Source: Corynebacterium afermentans subsp. afermentans (GTDB lineage: Bacteria > Actinomycetota > Actinomycetes > Mycobacteriales > Mycobacteriaceae). From it: a stretch of 64,000 bases of DNA. Positions within the stretch are counted from its first letter, which is position 1. Every line of letters starts with the position of its first letter. The translations under genes were made by a program, and so were the position numbers. Below are positions 61,919 through 64,000 of the stretch, one piece after another. The stretch covers positions 930,001-994,000 of the forward strand of contig NZ_CP046606.1 in NCBI RefSeq assembly GCF_030408355.1. Reading direction: 5' to 3'. The notes beneath the pieces were generated by a model, which did no database searches, was not told the origin of the DNA, and was given only the letters and a program-made list of their open reading frames with translations.

Positions 61919-63550
61919 ATGGCGGAGCTGACGATCTCCTCCGATGAGATCCGTAGCGCGATAGCGAACTACACCTCGAGCTACTCCGCGGAGGCCTCCC
62001 GTGAGGAGGTCGGCGTGGTGACTTCGGCTGCAGATGGTATTGCCCAGGTTTCCGGGCTGCCAGGTTGCATGACGAATGAGCTGCTCGAGTTCCCGAACGG
62101 CGTCATTGGCGTCGCACAGAACCTCGAGACCGACTCCATCGGTGTCGTGGTGCTGGGTAATTTTGAGACCCTTTCCGAGGGCGACGAAGTCAAGCGAACG
62201 GGCGAGGTTCTCTCGATCCCGGTCGGCGAGAACTTCCTCGGCCGCGTGATAAACCCCCTGGGCCAGCCGATCGACGGCCTGGGCCCCATCGAGTCCAACG
62301 AAGAGCGCGCACTGGAGCTCCAGGCCGCAGGCGTTCTCGACCGCCAGCCGGTCGAGGAGCCGCTGCAGACCGGCATGAAGGCGATCGACGCCATGACCCC
62401 GATCGGCCGCGGCCAGCGCCAGCTCATCATTGGCGACCGAAAGACCGGCAAGACCGCAGTCTGCATCGACACCATCCTCAACCAGAAGGAGTTCTGGGAG
62501 ACCGGTGACCCGTCGAAGCAGGTGCGCTGCATCTACGTCGCCGTCGGCCAGAAGGGCTCCACCATTGCTGGTGTGCGCCAGACTCTGGAGGAGGCCGGTG
62601 CACTGGAGTACACCACCATCGTGGCGGCTCCGGCATCCGACTCCGCTGGCTTCAAGTGGCTCGCACCGTTCTCCGGTGCAGCCCTGGGGCAGCACTGGAT
62701 GTACCAGGGCAAGCACGTCCTGGTGATCTACGATGACCTGACCAAGCAGGCTGAGGCATACCGTGCGATCTCCCTGCTGCTGCGCCGCCCGCCGGGCCGC
62801 GAGGCATACCCGGGCGACGTGTTCTACCTGCACTCCCGCCTGCTGGAGCGTGCCGCCAAGCTTAACGACGAGCTCGGCGCAGGCTCCCTGACCGCACTGC
62901 CGATCATCGAGACGAAGGCGAACGACGTGGGCGCCTTCATTCCGACCAACGTCATCTCGATTACTGACGGCCAGGTCTTCCTGCAGTCCGACCTCTTCAA
63001 CCAGGGCGTGCGCCCGGCTATCGACGTGGGCATCTCCGTGTCCCGTGTCGGTGGCGCCGCGCAGACCAAGGGCATGAAGAAGGTCGCCGGTAACCTCCGT
63101 CTGGACCTCGCCGCATACCGCGACCTGGAGGCCTTCGCGGCCTTCGCGTCCGACCTCGACGCCGCTTCCAAGAAGCAGCTCGAGCGCGGCCAGCGTCTGG
63201 TGGAGCTGCTGAAGCAGTCCGAGCACGCGCCGCAGCCCGTCGAGTACCAGATCATCTCGATCTGGTCCGCAAACGAGGGCGTTTTCGACGTCGTTCCCGT
63301 CGAGGACGTCCGCCGCTACGAGGCAGAGCTGCACGAGTCCATCCGCGCCAACGCTCCGCAGGTCTACGACCAGATTGCGGGCGGCAAGCAGGTTGACGAC
63401 GACTCGAAGGCCGCGATCCTGCGCGTCAACGAGAACCTGGCACGCAACTTCCAGGCTTCCTCCGGCGAGCGCATCGTCCGCGAGGCCGAGGCAGAGCCGC
63501 TCGACTCCAAGCAGGTGGCCAAGAACCAGCTCAACGTCAGCCGCTCCTAG
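61919..63550 (+). CDS. atpA: ATP synthase subunit alpha
   Basis: 543 residues from ATG 61919 (AGGAAG 6 nt upstream). P-loop [10 protein letters not shown], catalytic-interface [13 protein letters not shown] [14 protein letters not shown], and the [10 protein letters not shown] segment. Nucleotide-binding regulatory subunit of F1. Confidence 0.97.
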   Translation: MAELTISSDEIRSAIANYTSSYSAEASREEVGVVTSAADGIAQVSGLPGCMTNELLEFPNGVIGVAQNLETDSIGVVVLGNFETLSEGDEVKRTGEVLSIPVGENFLGRVINPLGQPIDGLGPIESNEERALELQAAGVLDRQPVEEPLQTGMKAIDAMTPIGRGQRQLIIGDRKTGKTAVCIDTILNQKEFWETGDPSKQVRCIYVAVGQKGSTIAGVRQTLEEAGALEYTTIVAAPASDSAGFKWLAPFSGAALGQHWMYQGKHVLVIYDDLTKQAEAYRAISLLLRRPPGREAYPGDVFYLHSRLLERAAKLNDELGAGSLTALPIIETKANDVGAFIPTNVISITDGQVFLQSDLFNQGVRPAIDVGISVSRVGGAAQTKGMKKVAGNLRLDLAAYRDLEAFAAFASDLDAASKKQLERGQRLVELLKQSEHAPQPVEYQIISIWSANEGVFDVVPVEDVRRYEAELHESIRANAPQVYDQIAGGKQVDDDSKAAILRVNENLARNFQASSGERIVREAEAEPLDSKQVAKNQLNVSRS

Positions 63551-63601
63551 ACCGCGTGAATCGCGACTAGGACAACTACTTAAAGGAAGGGAGGAAACAC
63601 C

Positions 63602-64000
63602 ATGGCAACGCTTCGCGAATTGCGCGACCGCATCAGGTCCGTCAACTCAACGAAGAAAATCACGAAGGCCCAGGAACTGATCGCCACCGCGCAGATCACC
63701 AAGGCCCAGCAGCGCGTCGAGGCGGCTAAGCCGTACGCCGACGAGCTGAAAGACGTCATGGAACGCCTCGCGTCCGCGAGCTCCCTGGCCCACCCCATGC
63801 TCAAAGAGCGTGAGAACGGCCGGGTCGCGGCAATCCTCGTGGTCACCTCTGACCGCGGTATGGCCGGCGGTTACAACCACAACGTCCTGAAAAAGGCGAC
63901 GCAGCTGGAGCGCATGCTCACCGATGCCGGGTACGAGGTAGTCCGCTACGTCACCGGCAACAAGGGTGTCACGCACTTCAAGTTCCGCGACATGGACGTT
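63602..64000 (+). CDS. atpG: ATP synthase subunit gamma, N-terminal part
   Basis: The first 133 residues are visible before the window ends: MATLRELRDRIRSVNSTKKI and TSDRGMAGGYNHNVLKKA are the conserved N-terminal helix and core. GGGAGG lies 7 nt before the ATG. Confidence 0.96.
   Translation, partial: MATLRELRDRIRSVNSTKKITKAQELIATAQITKAQQRVEAAKPYADELKDVMERLASASSLAHPMLKERENGRVAAILVVTSDRGMAGGYNHNVLKKATQLERMLTDAGYEVVRYVTGNKGVTHFKFRDMDV

Overview
The window comes from a high-GC actinobacterium, almost certainly a Corynebacterium. The core gene order supports this: argS-lysA, hom-thrB, rho-prfA-prmC-tsaC-wecA, then the ATP synthase operon. Further support comes from frequent leaderless-type starts (a TAnnnT box 6-9 nt before the start codon), an IS1249-type insertion sequence, a CmtR/CadD cadmium module and DUF222-type HNH proteins. 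The species cannot be named from sequence alone.

Left core region (1-21.5 kb): the N-terminus of a PLD/DEAD-type helicase coupled to a Nudix hydrolase; L-lactate dehydrogenase; an amino-acid permease behind what looks like a histidine-codon attenuator (leader peptide ending HHHL, then a terminator hairpin); a CitMHS citrate transporter; a probably frameshifted hypothetical gene; DeaD-type RNA helicase; a secreted trypsin-like protease; a small membrane protein; a secreted HNH nuclease; PutP; an SNF2 helicase with a SWIM zinc-finger partner; an SbcD/SbcC-like pair; a MarR regulator; a PspC protein; and a Tat-lipoprotein polysaccharide deacetylase.

Accessory island (about 21.6-37.2 kb), ending at the 3' end of a tRNA-Arg(CCG) gene: a two-gene orphan cassette under a near-consensus LexA box; a cmtR-cadD metal module between two copies of a 69-bp repeat; a decayed phage packaging/replication module (SNF2 C-terminus, DUF1492-like, HNH, P27 small terminase) interrupted by a secreted DUF6973-like protein and a membrane endonuclease/phosphatase-fold protein; a decayed HindVP-type restriction endonuclease without a methylase; and an intact three-gene operon of two tyrosine-recombinase-like proteins plus a 604-aa DDE transposase, divergent from an HTH gene. 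The operon is followed by a long stem-loop and a 119-bp terminal repeat that has a second copy at 24.7 kb. An internally deleted IS481-type element lies between the island and the tRNA.

Right core region (37.3-64 kb): an IS1249-like element inserted exactly at the lutC stop codon; the lactate utilisation genes lutABC with the permease lctP; argS-lysA; hom-thrB; a DUF222 HNH protein; a small membrane protein; an acyl-CoA ligase; then rho, prfA, prmC, tsaC, a WecA-like transferase, an AtpI-like protein and atpB-E-F-H-A-G (atpG cut by the window end). LDH, LctP and LutABC together give this strain both production and respiratory re-use of lactate. lysA, hom and thrB cover branches of the aspartate pathway. 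The best candidate for an undescribed system is the double-recombinase plus DDE transposase module at 31.7-36.6 kb. The LexA-controlled pair at 21.6-22.8 kb comes second.
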